From Chitinophaga pinensis (lineage in GTDB: Bacteria > Bacteroidota > Bacteroidia > Flavobacteriales_D > Crocinitomicaceae): a stretch of 6,377 bases of DNA. A model generated the notes under the pieces. The model was not told the origin of the DNA, searched no databases, and saw only the letters and a program-made list of their open reading frames with translations. Positions 5,996 to 6,377 of the stretch are shown here, one piece after another. A program made the position numbers and the translations under genes. Location: contig CAMBRH010000212.1 of assembly GCA_945870115.1 (NCBI GenBank), positions 1-6,377 of the forward strand. Reading direction: 5' to 3'. The first letter of the stretch is position 1. Every line of letters begins with the position of its first letter.

Positions 5996-6377
5996 TTATT
6001 TAATATCATTCTTTATCCCTCTTGTAACCTTTGCTGAAACTCTTCTTGCTGCTTTTCTAGACAAATTGTCAAAGACTGTAGAATTTAATTCTTTCACATG
6101 ATAATTTGTGTTATCTTTATTTAAACCAAAAAGTACTTCAAAAAAAGTTCTTTTATTGCTATATTCCTCTTCTTTGCTAACTCCCGTTTCTTTGCTCTTG
6201 ATTTCAACTCCTGTTTGATTATTTATTACTGAATATTCAACCGAAACCTCACAATTGTGAAGTTCAAATGTTTTCAAATTATCTGTTGAATTTGGATCAT
6301 TTACTGTTGTCGTGGTAACTCCTTCTATCAAATTAATTCTGTTAATCATAATTAAATAATCAGGTTTTCCTAAAGTG
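5996..6377 (-). CDS. C-terminal part of an unrecognised protein, truncated by the window edge
   Basis: The frame is open to the right edge of the window. Upstream of the first visible ATG (6349) it continues as TLGKPDYLI with no stop, so the gene very likely starts outside the window and 6349 is an internal Met. About 126 codons are visible. The sequence has alternating strands (DYLIMINRINLIEGV; LHNCEVSVEYSVINNQTGVEIKSKET), a low-complexity acidic turn (KEEEYSNKRT), and a C-terminal helix NLSRKAARRVSAKVTRGI. The order of a DYL-type strand, a strand ending in a TG-turn, and a terminal amphipathic helix with repeated Ala recalls CsgG/LpoB-like periplasmic domains. No diagnostic motif supports that, so it stays a guess. 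The next gene, the small lipoprotein, starts 80 bases downstream. Confidence 0.6.
   Translation of the reverse strand, partial: TLGKPDYLIMINRINLIEGVTTTTVNDPNSTDNLKTFELHNCEVSVEYSVINNQTGVEIKSKETGVSKEEEYSNKRTFFEVLFGLNKDNTNYHVKELNSTVFDNLSRKAARRVSAKVTRGIKNDIK

Overview
The window is strongly AT-rich and compact, and reads as a chromosomal segment of a member of the Bacteroidota, most likely a flavobacterium or close relative. The support is a DUF4249 gene remnant (a family largely confined to this phylum), AT-rich leaders without Shine-Dalgarno sequences, a short lipoprotein with a phylum-style signal, and one promoter close to the TTTG-N19-TAnnTTTG consensus. No RNA genes, insertion sequences, CRISPR arrays or phage genes were seen, and there is no gene-free stretch longer than about 115 bases.

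Layout. At the left edge, on the plus strand, lies the 3' part of a DUF4249 gene (1-570). It carries three in-frame stop codons within 21 bases (40-60) while the flanking translation stays in one frame, so it looks like a pseudogene or a local sequence-error cluster. It converges on a block of eight minus-strand genes, with a bulged stem-loop and T-rich tract (581-620) at the junction.

Reading the minus strand in its own direction (right to left): the C-terminal part of an unrecognised protein cut by the window edge (5996-6377); a small putative lipoprotein (5484-5915); a flavin monooxygenase with an N-terminal pair of DnaJ-like CxxCxGxG motifs and no ATG start (4022-5476); a secreted alpha/beta hydrolase (3129-3983); a GNAT acetyltransferase 3 nt after it (2616-3125); a NQO1/MdaB-like flavodoxin-fold quinone reductase with its own predicted promoter (1825-2502); an SRPBCC-fold protein (1268-1771); and a class I SAM-dependent methyltransferase (589-1242).

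Working together. Lipoprotein/monooxygenase, hydrolase/GNAT and SRPBCC/methyltransferase are each spaced tightly enough to be co-transcribed pairs. The genes between 589 and 5476 are generic small-molecule enzymes (oxygenation, hydrolysis, acetylation, quinone reduction, methylation, ligand binding). They could form a detoxification neighbourhood, but nothing in the sequence proves a shared pathway. The most unusual single gene is the monooxygenase with the zinc-finger-like N-terminus. I see no convincing defence or other wholly new system.
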